37,727 nucleotides of DNA from a virus (IMGVR_UViG_3300030104_001838:1-37727), one strand, 5' to 3'. Shown: positions 17,424 through 24,751, counted from the first letter of the stretch. Numbers and translations: made by a program. Notes: generated by a model not told the origin, from the sequence alone.

Positions 17424-17606
17424 ATGAAGAAGTTTTTTAAATTATTCAAAGGCTTAATTACTCTTGGCTTTTGTATTACAGCAGGGTACTATGGTTTAGA
17501 TATGTTTATAATGTATCTTAATCCGATGCACTTAATTATGTTAGGGTTATCTTTTATATTCTCATTGATAACTATTGAAGGAATAATAAAAATATTTAAG
17601 CTATGA
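17424..17606 (+). CDS. Small two-helix membrane protein (60 aa)
   Basis: The protein begins with a basic N terminus MKKFFKLFKG and has two hydrophobic segments, at about residues 10-28 and 33-56, separated by MYLNPMHL. The ATG lies six bases after an AAAACGA motif that sits in the end of the previous frame. Its stop overlaps the start of the 624-residue gene as ATGA. With the preceding 46-residue protein it makes an early membrane pair. A holin seems unlikely, because the unit is early and a lysis cassette lies elsewhere. Confidence 0.7.
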   Translation: MKKFFKLFKGLITLGFCITAGYYGLDMFIMYLNPMHLIMLGLSFIFSLITIEGIIKIFKL

Positions 17607-19477
17607 GATTAGTACGACAGGATTTCAAAGATGCTCTTGACCTTATGGATAAAAAAGGTTATAGCACAAACACAAAAGTGTTATTACGGGAATACATATC
17701 TTTTGAGAATGTTCAGAACATAGAACAAGATAAACCAAAAGGTATTATAATCAGCAACAATTTACCAACACATATTGGTAAGTCAGTTGATATGAAAGGT
17801 AGAATATCATTCGCCAGTCGTCATCACTGCGAGAGATTCGGTTGGGATTGTGATGATGCAGATACAAACCACACAAGAAGAACGATGACAAAAGTCGGAA
17901 GATTTCTTCGGAAGATATGGTCGGAGGATCATTTAAATGATAGGTGTATAACCAATAACGATATAGAAAAGTTTGTTGAGCATCTTAATTTAGTTTGGTC
18001 TGATGATGATGATGATGATGATAATAAGTTCAGCGACTTAGAATTGACAAGAGATATTGTATGGACTTATGACGGGGATAATTATTGTCAAGATGCGAGG
18101 GGTTATTATGATGAAGATAATGATGAGGATGTTGAGGGTAGTGGCTCATTAGGTGGTAGCTGTATGAGGAAAGATGAGTGTAGTAATTACTTTGACTTAT
18201 ACGATGAGGAGTCTTTAGAGATACTCAGAAAGCTAGATAATTGTAGCGATGTTAGAGCAAGGGCATTGACTTGGAAAGGTGTGCAGTTTATAGAGCTGAC
18301 TGATGATAAAGAGTTCTTTGAACATGAGGACTTTAAGACTAGCGTTCATAATTTTATGGATAGGGTTTATACTGTGGACTACTTAGATGAGGGGTACTTT
18401 AAAGAGTGGGCTACTCACAACAATTACATAAGTAAACATAGGCAAAGTTACAGCGATAAACTTTCATTCAAGGGGTTGCCTAATAGTATGCACGCAGTAG
18501 CCATGTATGAGTTGAATGATTCAAGCAAAGCATTATTCTTGGAGAGTATAGAAGATGATAATCAACACGCTAATTATTTCCCTTACATAGATACATTCAC
18601 CTATGCCTTTAGACTGAGGCCTGTGGGTAATGCTATCAATGATGATAATGAATGTGTTGTTGAGGATGCTGATAAGATTGTCATGTTCAATACTTGCAAC
18701 ATGAAATACATTGAGCCAATAGTAAAAGCTATGGGGTATGTTGCTATGAATAGGTTTACCTTTGAGTGTACTGAGGGAGGGCATTATCAAATCAGAGCAA
18801 AGAGTATTATCAATATTAATCGCGAGGGGGATAATGTTTCCAAAGGTTATAAGTTCAGCGATAATTGGGATATGATAGACCAAACCTGTCTTAACTTAAA
18901 GAGTCCTTCGATGAGGTTACTCAAGGATTACATAGATAATATAAGTGGAGGTGAATTGTTAAGGGTAAAGATTGACTGCGACAACATCGCCAAAGTCCTA
19001 TCTCATGTTGATAAGTTTGGGGAATACATATACAAATATGTTCATCGTACTGAAACTATGACTTGTAATTCATCAGGTTACAGCATAGCTAAATTCAAAG
19101 ATGGTAGGAGAAATAAACACCTTGTTCATTGGGGTGGTGGGTTTATTCATAGGGATATGGCAGTCAAGGTTACTAATGGTACAACAAAAGAAGGTCATGT
19201 GTGGATTCCTATTGATAGAGTTTGGGTTAGCTACGACCTAGATGATAACAGGGTCATTGAAAATGTAGATGATATATATCGTTCAGACTATACGACTGAT
19301 GTTGCAGGTGTGATGCGTAAGAAGTCAGACCTTGTGTGTGTACCCTCATCGAGTGGTGATGACTTATGGTATTGTCTTGGGGGTAAAATATATACTGAGC
19401 AATATCAAAGAATAGCAAGCAAGCTAATTCATAACAAGAGTGAGATTAAGAAATTAATTCTAACCAAAAAAATATAA
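17603..19477 (+). CDS. Large early protein of unknown function (624 aa)
   Basis: This is the largest early gene. The N-terminal region has RISFASRHHCERFGWDCDD. Residues of about 133-139 are a run of seven Asp, inside a broadly acidic segment up to about 180. Residues of about 185-260 read GSCMRKDECSNYFDLYDEES, then DVRARALTW, then FMDRVYTVDYLDEGYFKEWA. The block SCMR...YFdlY...RAL.W...DRVYT.....lFkewA resembles one I have met in unnamed proteins of many large phages, from memory and without an assigned function. The second half holds further Cys and His pairs that could bind metal. It is coupled to the upstream membrane gene by an ATGA overlap and followed 6 bases later by the metallopeptidase. 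The function is open. Confidence 0.72.
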   Translation: MRLVRQDFKDALDLMDKKGYSTNTKVLLREYISFENVQNIEQDKPKGIIISNNLPTHIGKSVDMKGRISFASRHHCERFGWDCDDADTNHTRRTMTKVGRFLRKIWSEDHLNDRCITNNDIEKFVEHLNLVWSDDDDDDDNKFSDLELTRDIVWTYDGDNYCQDARGYYDEDNDEDVEGSGSLGGSCMRKDECSNYFDLYDEESLEILRKLDNCSDVRARALTWKGVQFIELTDDKEFFEHEDFKTSVHNFMDRVYTVDYLDEGYFKEWATHNNYISKHRQSYSDKLSFKGLPNSMHAVAMYELNDSSKALFLESIEDDNQHANYFPYIDTFTYAFRLRPVGNAINDDNECVVEDADKIVMFNTCNMKYIEPIVKAMGYVAMNRFTFECTEGGHYQIRAKSIININREGDNVSKGYKFSDNWDMIDQTCLNLKSPSMRLLKDYIDNISGGELLRVKIDCDNIAKVLSHVDKFGEYIYKYVHRTETMTCNSSGYSIAKFKDGRRNKHLVHWGGGFIHRDMAVKVTNGTTKEGHVWIPIDRVWVSYDLDDNRVIENVDDIYRSDYTTDVAGVMRKKSDLVCVPSSSGDDLWYCLGGKIYTEQYQRIASKLIHNKSEIKKLILTKKI

Positions 19478-19483
19478 AACGAA

Positions 19484-20563
19484 ATGGAGGAAAAAAGATT
19501 AAAGGCTGTGCTAGAAACACAGGCAACATCATATGACTATGGTGCGACAATGGAATTTATTACAGACCAATGCGAAAAGCTAGGGGGTGTTGTTGAGTGG
19601 GATAAACACGACAACATATATGTAACCAAAGGTGATGCAAGTATATTTCCTTGTGTAGTATCACACACCGATACAGTACACGAGATATATAAAAGCTACA
19701 AGGTTATGAAAGCAAATGGGAATTACTTTGGCTTCGATGGGTACACTATGAAACAAGTGGGTTGTGGTGGCGATGATAAGGTAGGAATATGGATATGCTT
19801 AGAGGCTCTAAGGAAGTTTGACAACATCAAAGTGTGTTTCTTTGCACAAGAGGAGATAGGTTGTATAGGAAGCTCTAAAGCAGACCACGAGTTCTTTGAT
19901 GATGTAGGTTATGTATTCGAGTGTGATAGGAAGGGTAATAAAGATTTTGTACAGGAAAGTAGTGGTGTTAAAATGTTTGGTAAGAAATTCAAGAAAGCTA
20001 TACGACCTATATTAGATAACTACAATTACGAGATTACTACAGGGGGGTTAACAGATGTTCACGAGATTAGTCAGATAGCAGATGTGGCCTGTGCTAACAT
20101 GAGTTGTGGGTATTATAACCCACACTCAGACAAAGAGTATGTTAATATAATAGATGCTATAAGAACTAAAGACTTAGTGTTAGATTTAATCGAGCATCTA
20201 GGTGAGGTTAGGTACAAGCACAAAGCTACTCATACATATCAGGGATATAGTTACTATGGGGGTTACACAAGCTATGGTAGTGGTTGGTCTGCTAATGGTT
20301 GGTCTAAACCTAAGCCTACCCCACCGAAAAGATTTACACAAAAGTATTGTCCAGACTGCATGAGTTTCTACGATGCTGATGAGGGGGTATGTGATTGGTG
20401 TACCCCCGTTGTAGACACTGCACCTGAGATTCCTTATGTACCAAAGGATGATCCATGTACTTGTGGTGGTACTTACTCAACATACGAAGATGAAACAGGT
20501 AAGTTTAAAAGTTGCAGAGATTGTGGAGATTATGTAGATTTGGGTAATGAAGTACCCTTTTAA
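19484..20563 (+). CDS. M20-like zinc metallopeptidase with C-terminal zinc ribbons (359 aa)
   Basis: Residues 1-245 carry the dizinc site of the M20 (peptidase T / carboxypeptidase) clan: H61-T-D63, GGDDKVG with the bridging Asp at 97/98, QEEIG with E123/E124, D148 in ECDRKG, and H214 in NPHSDKEY. All expected ligands are present, so the enzyme should be active on short peptides or related amides. The usual dimerisation insert is small or missing, making the core shorter than cellular enzymes. After a Tyr/Gly/Ser-rich linker (about 250-275) there are two CxxC pairs at C289/C292 and C303/C306, and a second set at C325/C327 and C344/C347, both zinc-ribbon-like. The ATG follows AAAACGA by one base. 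A soluble peptidase among early genes is unusual for a phage; its substrate is unknown. Confidence 0.85.
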   Translation: MEEKRLKAVLETQATSYDYGATMEFITDQCEKLGGVVEWDKHDNIYVTKGDASIFPCVVSHTDTVHEIYKSYKVMKANGNYFGFDGYTMKQVGCGGDDKVGIWICLEALRKFDNIKVCFFAQEEIGCIGSSKADHEFFDDVGYVFECDRKGNKDFVQESSGVKMFGKKFKKAIRPILDNYNYEITTGGLTDVHEISQIADVACANMSCGYYNPHSDKEYVNIIDAIRTKDLVLDLIEHLGEVRYKHKATHTYQGYSYYGGYTSYGSGWSANGWSKPKPTPPKRFTQKYCPDCMSFYDADEGVCDWCTPVVDTAPEIPYVPKDDPCTCGGTYSTYEDETGKFKSCRDCGDYVDLGNEVPF

Positions 20564-20569
20564 TAGAGG

Positions 20570-20601
20570 GGTATACCTAAGTCTGCGTATAGGGTATACG
20601 C
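20570..20601. repeat. Palindrome pair around GGTATAC
   Basis: GGTATACC at 20570-20577 is an 8-base palindrome. GCGTATA-GGG-TATACGC at 20585-20601 has perfect 7-base arms. Both share a GTATAC core and sit just before a new run of small genes. An operator pair or a small hairpin is possible. Confidence 0.5.
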
Positions 20602-20638
20602 AAAAGTAATTAAGATATAACAAAGTAATATATATTAT

Positions 20639-20944
20639 ATGTCAGATAAGAAAAGTACTAAGGAAATATTCCTACACGATAGAAAAGTATATAATGAAAC
20701 ATCAGGCTACGACTTTAAAGATAAGGATCAGTTGTCTGAGTATAACAAAAAAAGGAGGGCAGAAAAGAAACAAAGGGAAAAAGAATTAGAAGGTAATGGC
20801 TTCGTAAACAAAACCTTATTTGAATTACAGTTCGGGTTTAAAGACTCTGGGGATTGGTATGTAGATACAAAGAAAGGTTATAAAAAATACATGGATAAGT
20901 ATGAGTATTACAGAGGTATTCATGCACAAAGAGAGAGGAGATAA
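20639..20944 (+). CDS. Small charged protein of unknown function (101 aa)
   Basis: An unrecognised, highly charged protein. The first half is Lys/Glu/Asp-rich (KKSTKEIFLHDRKVYNETSG, then a KKRRAEKKQREKE helix), and the second half is aromatic (FGFKDSGDWYVDTKKGYKKY). The ATG follows an A/T-only leader. The next gene starts 2 bases after the stop. It lies after the palindromes at 20570-20601 and leads a set of four short genes that are probably co-translated. Confidence 0.68.
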   Translation: MSDKKSTKEIFLHDRKVYNETSGYDFKDKDQLSEYNKKRRAEKKQREKELEGNGFVNKTLFELQFGFKDSGDWYVDTKKGYKKYMDKYEYYRGIHAQRERR

Positions 20945-20946
20945 TA

Positions 20947-21168
20947 ATGAAAGCAGAAGATTTTAAAGATAGAAAACAACACAGTAATACTCCTGATATG
21001 GAGAATGCTCCTAGAGTAGATAGGGATAAAATAGATTTAAATGACCCTAAATATAATTGGATACAAGTAGGACATACGAAGTATGGAAGGTATATGTATT
21101 GCACTAATACACATGTTCGTAGAGCTCAAACTATGGGGGAGTTCTATGGAAGTGGAGTCGTAGATTAA
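20947..21168 (+). CDS. Small protein of unknown function (73 aa)
   Basis: An unrecognised 73-residue protein. The N-terminal half is polar and probably disordered (MKAEDFKDRKQHSNTPDMEN). The C-terminal half, with KYNWIQVGHTKYGRYMYCTN followed by THVRRAQTMGEF, looks like a small folded beta unit. A leader AGGAGATAATA precedes the ATG and contains one of the few purine-rich Shine-Dalgarno-like stretches of the genome. It is likely co-transcribed with its neighbours. Confidence 0.62.
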   Translation: MKAEDFKDRKQHSNTPDMENAPRVDRDKIDLNDPKYNWIQVGHTKYGRYMYCTNTHVRRAQTMGEFYGSGVVD

Positions 21169-21186
21169 TTAAAAAAGTTATAAATT

Positions 21187-21354
21187 ATGAGAGATAAAAA
21201 GCACATTGAGTTTCTTATTAAAAAGTTTAGTAAGGAATTTCCTGACAAGGAAATCAATAATATGGCTGACTTAAACAGGGTATTATTAGATGAAGAAATC
21301 AAGGAGTTAAAAGAAAAATATGTTCAACAAAAAAAAGGAAAAGACAATGATTAA
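21187..21354 (+). CDS. Small helical protein (55 aa)
   Basis: A short frame starting MRDKKHIEFLIKKFSKEFPD and ending KEKYVQQKKGKDND. It is all-helical and highly charged. It overlaps the ATG of the next gene by 8 bases (ATGATTAA), like other coupled junctions in this unit, which supports it being real. No family is recognised. Confidence 0.55.
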   Translation: MRDKKHIEFLIKKFSKEFPDKEINNMADLNRVLLDEEIKELKEKYVQQKKGKDND

Positions 21355-21595
21355 GATTCATAAAGCAACACATAAGACAAGGTTGTTATCATACCTAAAT
21401 AAGTATGGTGATATAACAACTATACAAGCAATCCAAGACTTAGGTAACACAAGGTTGGCTCATTCAATATGGGAACTTAAGAATGATGGATATGAAATAG
21501 AAACAGAGAACGTAAAGGTTAATACAAGGTGGGGAACTACCACTACAGTTGCTAAGTATAAACTCCTTGATACTGCTAAAAAAAGAGGGGTGTAA
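21347..21595 (+). CDS. Winged-helix DNA-binding protein (HTH_39-like, 82 aa)
   Basis: The sequence KTRLLSYLNKYGDITTIQAI then LGNTRLAHSIWELKNDGYEI and a hairpin ending in AKYKL is the compact winged-helix plan found in many phage and prophage proteins: helix, 'G.iTs.eA...lg.tRL...I..Lr..Gy.I', wing. The ATG at 21347 is preferred to one nine codons upstream because the domain starts directly after it and it overlaps the 55-residue gene. It probably acts as a small regulator. The promoter-bearing gap before the annealing-protein gene follows, so that promoter is a plausible target. Confidence 0.72.
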   Translation: MIKIHKATHKTRLLSYLNKYGDITTIQAIQDLGNTRLAHSIWELKNDGYEIETENVKVNTRWGTTTTVAKYKLLDTAKKRGV

Positions 21596-21598
21596 GTG

Positions 21599-21628
21599 TT
21601 GATATTAATTATTTAATTTGTATATTTG
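21599..21628 (+). promoter_or_regulatory. Bacteroidota-type promoter ahead of the recombination genes
   Basis: TTG at 21599-21601, a 19-base spacer and TATATTTG at 21621-21628 match the primary sigma factor consensus of Bacteroidota (TTTG, 19-21 bases, TAnnTTTG). The predicted leader to the ATG at 21651 is about 18 bases, A-rich and without Shine-Dalgarno sequence. Confidence 0.75.
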
Positions 21629-21650
21629 CGTAACTAAAAACATATAAGAT

Positions 21651-22262
21651 ATGGCAAAGATGACTAAGAAGAAAGACAATAGATTGTCGTTCTGGGAATC
21701 GGTACAAACTACCGACCCGAAGTACACTAAAGAGGTGGGCTTTGGTAGAAAGTTTACAAGTATAAATGCTCAGTATCAACTGAGAGAAATGACTCGTGCA
21801 TTCGGCAGGATCGGTGAGGGTTGGGGTATTAGAAATGAACAATACTACACTATAAATATAGAGGGATTGTTATGCTATCAAGCACAGCTATGGTATGATG
21901 CTGATGGTCTTGAGTGTGTGTTCGATATAAGTTCTTCTATTGCTACACATAATAGTAAAGGTAAGCTAGATGATGAATGCTTTAAGAAGGTGGCTACCGA
22001 CGCTTTAACAAAGGGGTTATCTAAGTTAGGTTTTAATGCTGATGTATTCTTAGGTTTATGGGATGATAACAGATATGTTCAAGCCTTGAGAGATGCAGAG
22101 ATAAAACAGAAGCCCAAGTTAGATGCAGTAAGATTAAATGCTATGTTTAAAGCTATTGATGATGGTATGGGTGCTAAGGTTAAGTCTAAGCTATCAGCCT
22201 ACGAGATAGATGATAAACAAATGAAGCAGATTAATTCTAAGCTAGAAGAAGCAGGGGTATGA
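21651..22262 (+). CDS. Single-strand DNA annealing protein, Rad52/Sak-like (203 aa)
   Basis: This protein probably anneals complementary strands in phage recombination. Residues 40-60 (QYQLREMTRAFGRIGEGWGI) and 111-136 (FKKVATDALTKGLSKLGFNA followed by DVFLG) match the pattern of Rad52-superfamily phage annealing proteins, in which a 'aTDAltKALs+LGf.aDVflG' helix-turn lies in the middle of the domain. The C-terminal 60 residues are a charged helical tail. It has its own promoter at 21599-21628 and its stop overlaps the exonuclease start as ATGA. A recombinase with a neighbouring 5'-3' exonuclease is the classic phage recombination pair. Sak or DUF1071 are alternative labels within the same functional class. 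Confidence 0.72.
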   Translation: MAKMTKKKDNRLSFWESVQTTDPKYTKEVGFGRKFTSINAQYQLREMTRAFGRIGEGWGIRNEQYYTINIEGLLCYQAQLWYDADGLECVFDISSSIATHNSKGKLDDECFKKVATDALTKGLSKLGFNADVFLGLWDDNRYVQALRDAEIKQKPKLDAVRLNAMFKAIDDGMGAKVKSKLSAYEIDDKQMKQINSKLEEAGV

Positions 22263-23005
22263 TAGCTTTAATAGATGCAGACATAATCATGTATCGTGCT
22301 GCGTTCAAACATGAGGGGGATGAAACTTTCTTTGAGTGTTCTGAAACTATAGATGCGATGATGGATTATATCATACACAGAACAGAATGTTTTGAGTACA
22401 TAGGATTCTTAACAGGCAAGGGTAACTTCAGGTATGCCCTTGCTAAAACAAAAGAATATAAGGGTAATCGCAAAGATAGAGAGCGACCTAAGTTTTTAGA
22501 TGAGGCACGTGAGTACCTTATAGAACAGTGGGAATGTATCTCTGTCGATGGGATGGAGGCTGATGATGCTTTAGGTATATGTCAAACTGAGATTGATGAC
22601 GAAACAATTATATGTTCTATAGATAAAGACTTGCTACAAATATCAGGTAATCACTTTAATTGGAACTCAGATGTTATTGTTAATCAATCATTGGAAGATG
22701 CTGATAAAGTTTTTTGGAAGCAGATTCTGATGGGAGATTCTACAGATAACATTGTAGGTATACCTCGCGTTGGTAAGGTTAAAGCTGAACGGATCATTGA
22801 TACAGCTCTATTAGATAACGATGACGCAGGTTTTATAGAACTGTATGATGTTTGTTTAAATGCTTATAAAAATCACTTTGATGATGAGCATGTTGCTTTA
22901 GATAAGTTTAAAGAAACAATAGGTCTTATACAGATAGCATCAGTTAAGAATGATGATAGGCTTAAAGGGGAATTTATAATTCCTAAAGCAGTATCAATAA
23001 TTTAA
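22259..23005 (+). CDS. 5'-3' exonuclease, FEN/PIN family (248 aa)
   Basis: A structure-specific nuclease that removes RNA primers or resects ends. D6 and D8 (LIDADI) open the metal site, and DGMEADDALGICQ supplies the central Glu/Asp cluster. SIDKDLLQI gives the next Asp pair. GDSTDNIVGIPRVGKVKAER is the helix-3-turn-helix DNA-binding motif. The order and spacing agree with T5/T3-type 5' exonucleases. The length is near the family's short end, and no polymerase is attached. The start overlaps the annealing protein stop (ATGA), consistent with joint action in recombination. Confidence 0.92.
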   Translation: MIALIDADIIMYRAAFKHEGDETFFECSETIDAMMDYIIHRTECFEYIGFLTGKGNFRYALAKTKEYKGNRKDRERPKFLDEAREYLIEQWECISVDGMEADDALGICQTEIDDETIICSIDKDLLQISGNHFNWNSDVIVNQSLEDADKVFWKQILMGDSTDNIVGIPRVGKVKAERIIDTALLDNDDAGFIELYDVCLNAYKNHFDDEHVALDKFKETIGLIQIASVKNDDRLKGEFIIPKAVSII

Positions 23006-23016
23006 TTAGTATCTTT

Positions 23017-23286
23017 ATGGTTATGAATGATAGAGTTAAAAAGATAATCAAAAGATTAGCTACGGAAACAGATTGTATGTTCACATTAACAGGTCGATAT
23101 GTTGGTGACAATGATGTCGATATGTGCATAGAGTTTGGAGTTGAATGCGATGAATCGGAGTTAATGACGATGATGTTGCAAGTGTTTAATCAAGATAAGG
23201 CTGTTAAAGAAATTTGCAGGAGGGCTTTGTTAGAGTCTGACTACGGAAATCCTGATGCAGATGACTTATCTAATTTATTAAATTAA
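23017..23286 (+). CDS. Small acidic protein of unknown function (89 aa)
   Basis: An unrecognised protein with a basic N-terminal helix (MVMNDRVKKIIKRLATETDC), a strand-like region, and an acidic C terminus (LESDYGNPDADDLSNLLN). ATG at 23017 or 23023 could start it. It lies between the exonuclease and the SSB-like gene, with gaps of 11 and 6 bases, so an accessory role in DNA metabolism is plausible but not shown. Confidence 0.62.
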   Translation: MVMNDRVKKIIKRLATETDCMFTLTGRYVGDNDVDMCIEFGVECDESELMTMMLQVFNQDKAVKEICRRALLESDYGNPDADDLSNLLN

Positions 23287-23292
23287 TTTATT

Positions 23293-23622
23293 ATGAGTAC
23301 GATTACAGGAGTAGTCAAGAAAATTCTACCTGTTGAACAGGGGGAATCAACGTCAGGTAAGACCTGGCAGAAACAGTCGTTTGTTATAACGACAACGGAC
23401 AAGTTTCCTAAAGATGTTTGTTTCTCTACCTTTGGTGAGAAGTTATCTCTTATAGGTAAGCTAACTGTTGGTGAGTCTGTTAATGTTAGTTACAACATTT
23501 CATCAAGAGAGTACAACGGAAAGTATTATCACAACATTGATGCTTGGAAAGTAGATATGTTAAGTTCTGATAATTCTAATCAAGGCTTTACCTCTGCCAA
23601 AGAGGAAAATTTACCATTTTAA
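23293..23622 (+). CDS. SSB-like OB-fold protein, DUF3127 type (109 aa)
   Basis: The N-terminal 90 residues fit the DUF3127 pattern of Bacteroidota: GKTWQKQSFVITTTDKFPKD then VCFSTFG, a 'G..V.V.y.i.SREYNGKYYH' strand and an AWK finish, the layout of an OB fold. The protein ends KEENLPF, like the acidic DLPF tail by which SSBs recruit replication partners. It should coat single-stranded DNA and hand it to the neighbouring annealing protein and nuclease. This family is largely restricted to Bacteroidota and their phages, so it is good host evidence. A terminator-like hairpin follows 11 bases after the stop. Confidence 0.8.
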   Translation: MSTITGVVKKILPVEQGESTSGKTWQKQSFVITTTDKFPKDVCFSTFGEKLSLIGKLTVGESVNVSYNISSREYNGKYYHNIDAWKVDMLSSDNSNQGFTSAKEENLPF

Positions 23623-23633
23623 TTAATGTTGTG

Positions 23634-23656
23634 AAGGGGGTTTAACTACCCCTTTT
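23634..23656 (+). terminator. Terminator-like hairpin (copy 3)
   Basis: AAGGGG at 23634-23639 pairs with CCCCTT at 23649-23654 across a 9-base loop GTTTAACTA. The run TTTT then begins at 23653. It belongs to the same G-run/C-run family as 16654 and 17018 and closes the recombination block. Confidence 0.65.
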
Positions 23657-23679
23657 ATAACCTAAAAAACTGTTTAGCT

Positions 23680-23886
23680 ATGACAAAGAAAGCTACATCA
23701 CCTAAGGTGAAAACAAAAGAGATGAACGATATGATTAAGAGGGCTTTACAAGAAGCCGACTTAAGATTTAAATGTTTGGATTTAGTTCAAGGTATCTCTA
23801 AGAATGTTGATGAGATGAAATCTAATGCTGATAAGATATACAGCTATGTATTTCACTTAGACAAGAAAGAAACTTCTGATGATTAA
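23680..23886 (+). CDS. Small charged helical protein (68 aa)
   Basis: Unrecognised. It is Lys-rich at the start (MTKKATSPKVKTKEMNDMIK), then an amphipathic helix ending FHLDKKETSDD. Its stop overlaps the following membrane-protein start by 8 bases. It is the first gene after the terminator at 23634-23656, so it may begin a new transcript, although no convincing TAnnTTTG box precedes it. Confidence 0.6.
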   Translation: MTKKATSPKVKTKEMNDMIKRALQEADLRFKCLDLVQGISKNVDEMKSNADKIYSYVFHLDKKETSDD

Positions 23887-24052
23887 CTATGTACCTATAG
23901 TAATTTTAGGTATAATAATAATTCTTAGAATAACTAATGTAATAACTTGGAGTTGGTGGATAGTTTTATTTCCATTAATACTTATAGGTTCTTTACTATT
24001 GTGTTCTTTAATAATTATTAATTTATTTAAAGTAAAGAAAAGGAATGACTAA
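23879..24052 (+). CDS. Small two-helix membrane protein (57 aa)
   Basis: MINYVPIVILGIIIILRITN is followed by a Trp-rich turn (WSWWIVLFP) and a second hydrophobic helix, ending KVKKRND. It overlaps the genes on both sides by 8 bases each (ATG at 23879 inside the previous frame, and the next ATG at 24045 inside this one). Such tight coupling argues for a real gene. It is the third small membrane protein of the early unit. No family is recognised. Confidence 0.6.
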   Translation: MINYVPIVILGIIIILRITNVITWSWWIVLFPLILIGSLLLCSLIIINLFKVKKRND

Positions 24053-24491
24053 TCAAGATATGCTTATAGAGGCTACTGATTTCGTTCAAGATATGTTAGG
24101 GATGGGTGTAAAAAATCCATTCCTAATTAACGAAAAGACAGGGAAACAATCTAGGGATAGACATTTAATGGAAGCTAGGCACTTAATTAGATACTACTTA
24201 AAGAGTACGTATAGGTTGAGTTGGTCTAGGATAGGTGAGATTTGTAATTGTAATCACGCCACAGTTATATGGTCTTATAAGTTTGTAGAGGATATGTCTA
24301 CTTACGATAAGAGATTTAAACTTTACGTTGACTCTATTAGAAAAAGAAGAACTAGATACAGCTTATCTATGACTGATAAGGTGAGGGATATATTTAGAAA
24401 TAATACTGGTGATGGCCTGAGGGTCTCAGCTTTAGTTAGATTATTTAATAATGAATTAGAAAAACAAAAAAGATATGAACTTGAAACATGA
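24045..24491 (+). CDS. DnaA domain IV-like DNA-binding protein (148 aa)
   Basis: Residues 36-80 (RDRHLMEARHLIRYYLKST then LSWSRIGEICNCNHATVIWS) match the C-terminal DNA-binding domain of DnaA, where 'R..AR..A.yl.....S...IG...g.rDHtTVi.a' recognises DnaA boxes. The key HATV segment corresponds to the DHTTV signature, with Asn for Asp. The AAA+ domain is absent, so it cannot assemble an ATP-dependent initiator by itself. It may bind DnaA-box-like sites at the phage origin, or block host initiation. It stands three genes upstream of the helicase. Confidence 0.75.
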   Translation: MTNQDMLIEATDFVQDMLGMGVKNPFLINEKTGKQSRDRHLMEARHLIRYYLKSTYRLSWSRIGEICNCNHATVIWSYKFVEDMSTYDKRFKLYVDSIRKRRTRYSLSMTDKVRDIFRNNTGDGLRVSALVRLFNNELEKQKRYELET

Positions 24492-24738
24492 AGAAGGTAG
24501 AGTCCAAGAAAATAGAGGGCGATGCAGAGGTGTTGTTGCAGTAAATAACTATGGAACGTCTACATTTTTTAGGAGTGTAAGGCAGTGTGCAAAATTCTTA
24601 AGAAGGAATCCTGCTGCAGTAACAAAGGTTTGTCAAGGTGCTTGGAATACTTGTGCCGGTCATAAAGTTTATTACGAAGAAGACTTTAAGGGAAACATAA
24701 CTAGGTTTGTTAAAAATGTAGACGATATGTGGGACTAA
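24475..24738 (+). CDS. NUMOD1-like DNA-binding module (87 aa)
   Basis: Residues 20-68 (VVAVNNYGTSTFFRSVRQCA then KFLRRNPAAVTKVCQGAWNT and AGHKVYY) match the NUMOD1-type helix-turn-helix repeat usually fused to homing endonucleases ('v..y...g....f.S...aA..lg....ai.k...g....agG..f'). No GIY-YIG or HNH nuclease part is present. It overlaps the DnaA-like gene by 17 bases, so it belongs to the operon. It may be a domesticated remnant serving as a small DNA-binding protein. Confidence 0.65.
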   Translation: MNLKHEEGRVQENRGRCRGVVAVNNYGTSTFFRSVRQCAKFLRRNPAAVTKVCQGAWNTCAGHKVYYEEDFKGNITRFVKNVDDMWD

Positions 24739-24751
24739 TAAAAATAAAGAT

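Noticed and set aside
23000-23015. TATCTTTA box before the 89-residue gene as a promoter
   Set aside because: The last base deviates from TAnnTTTG and no TTG exists 19-21 bases upstream.
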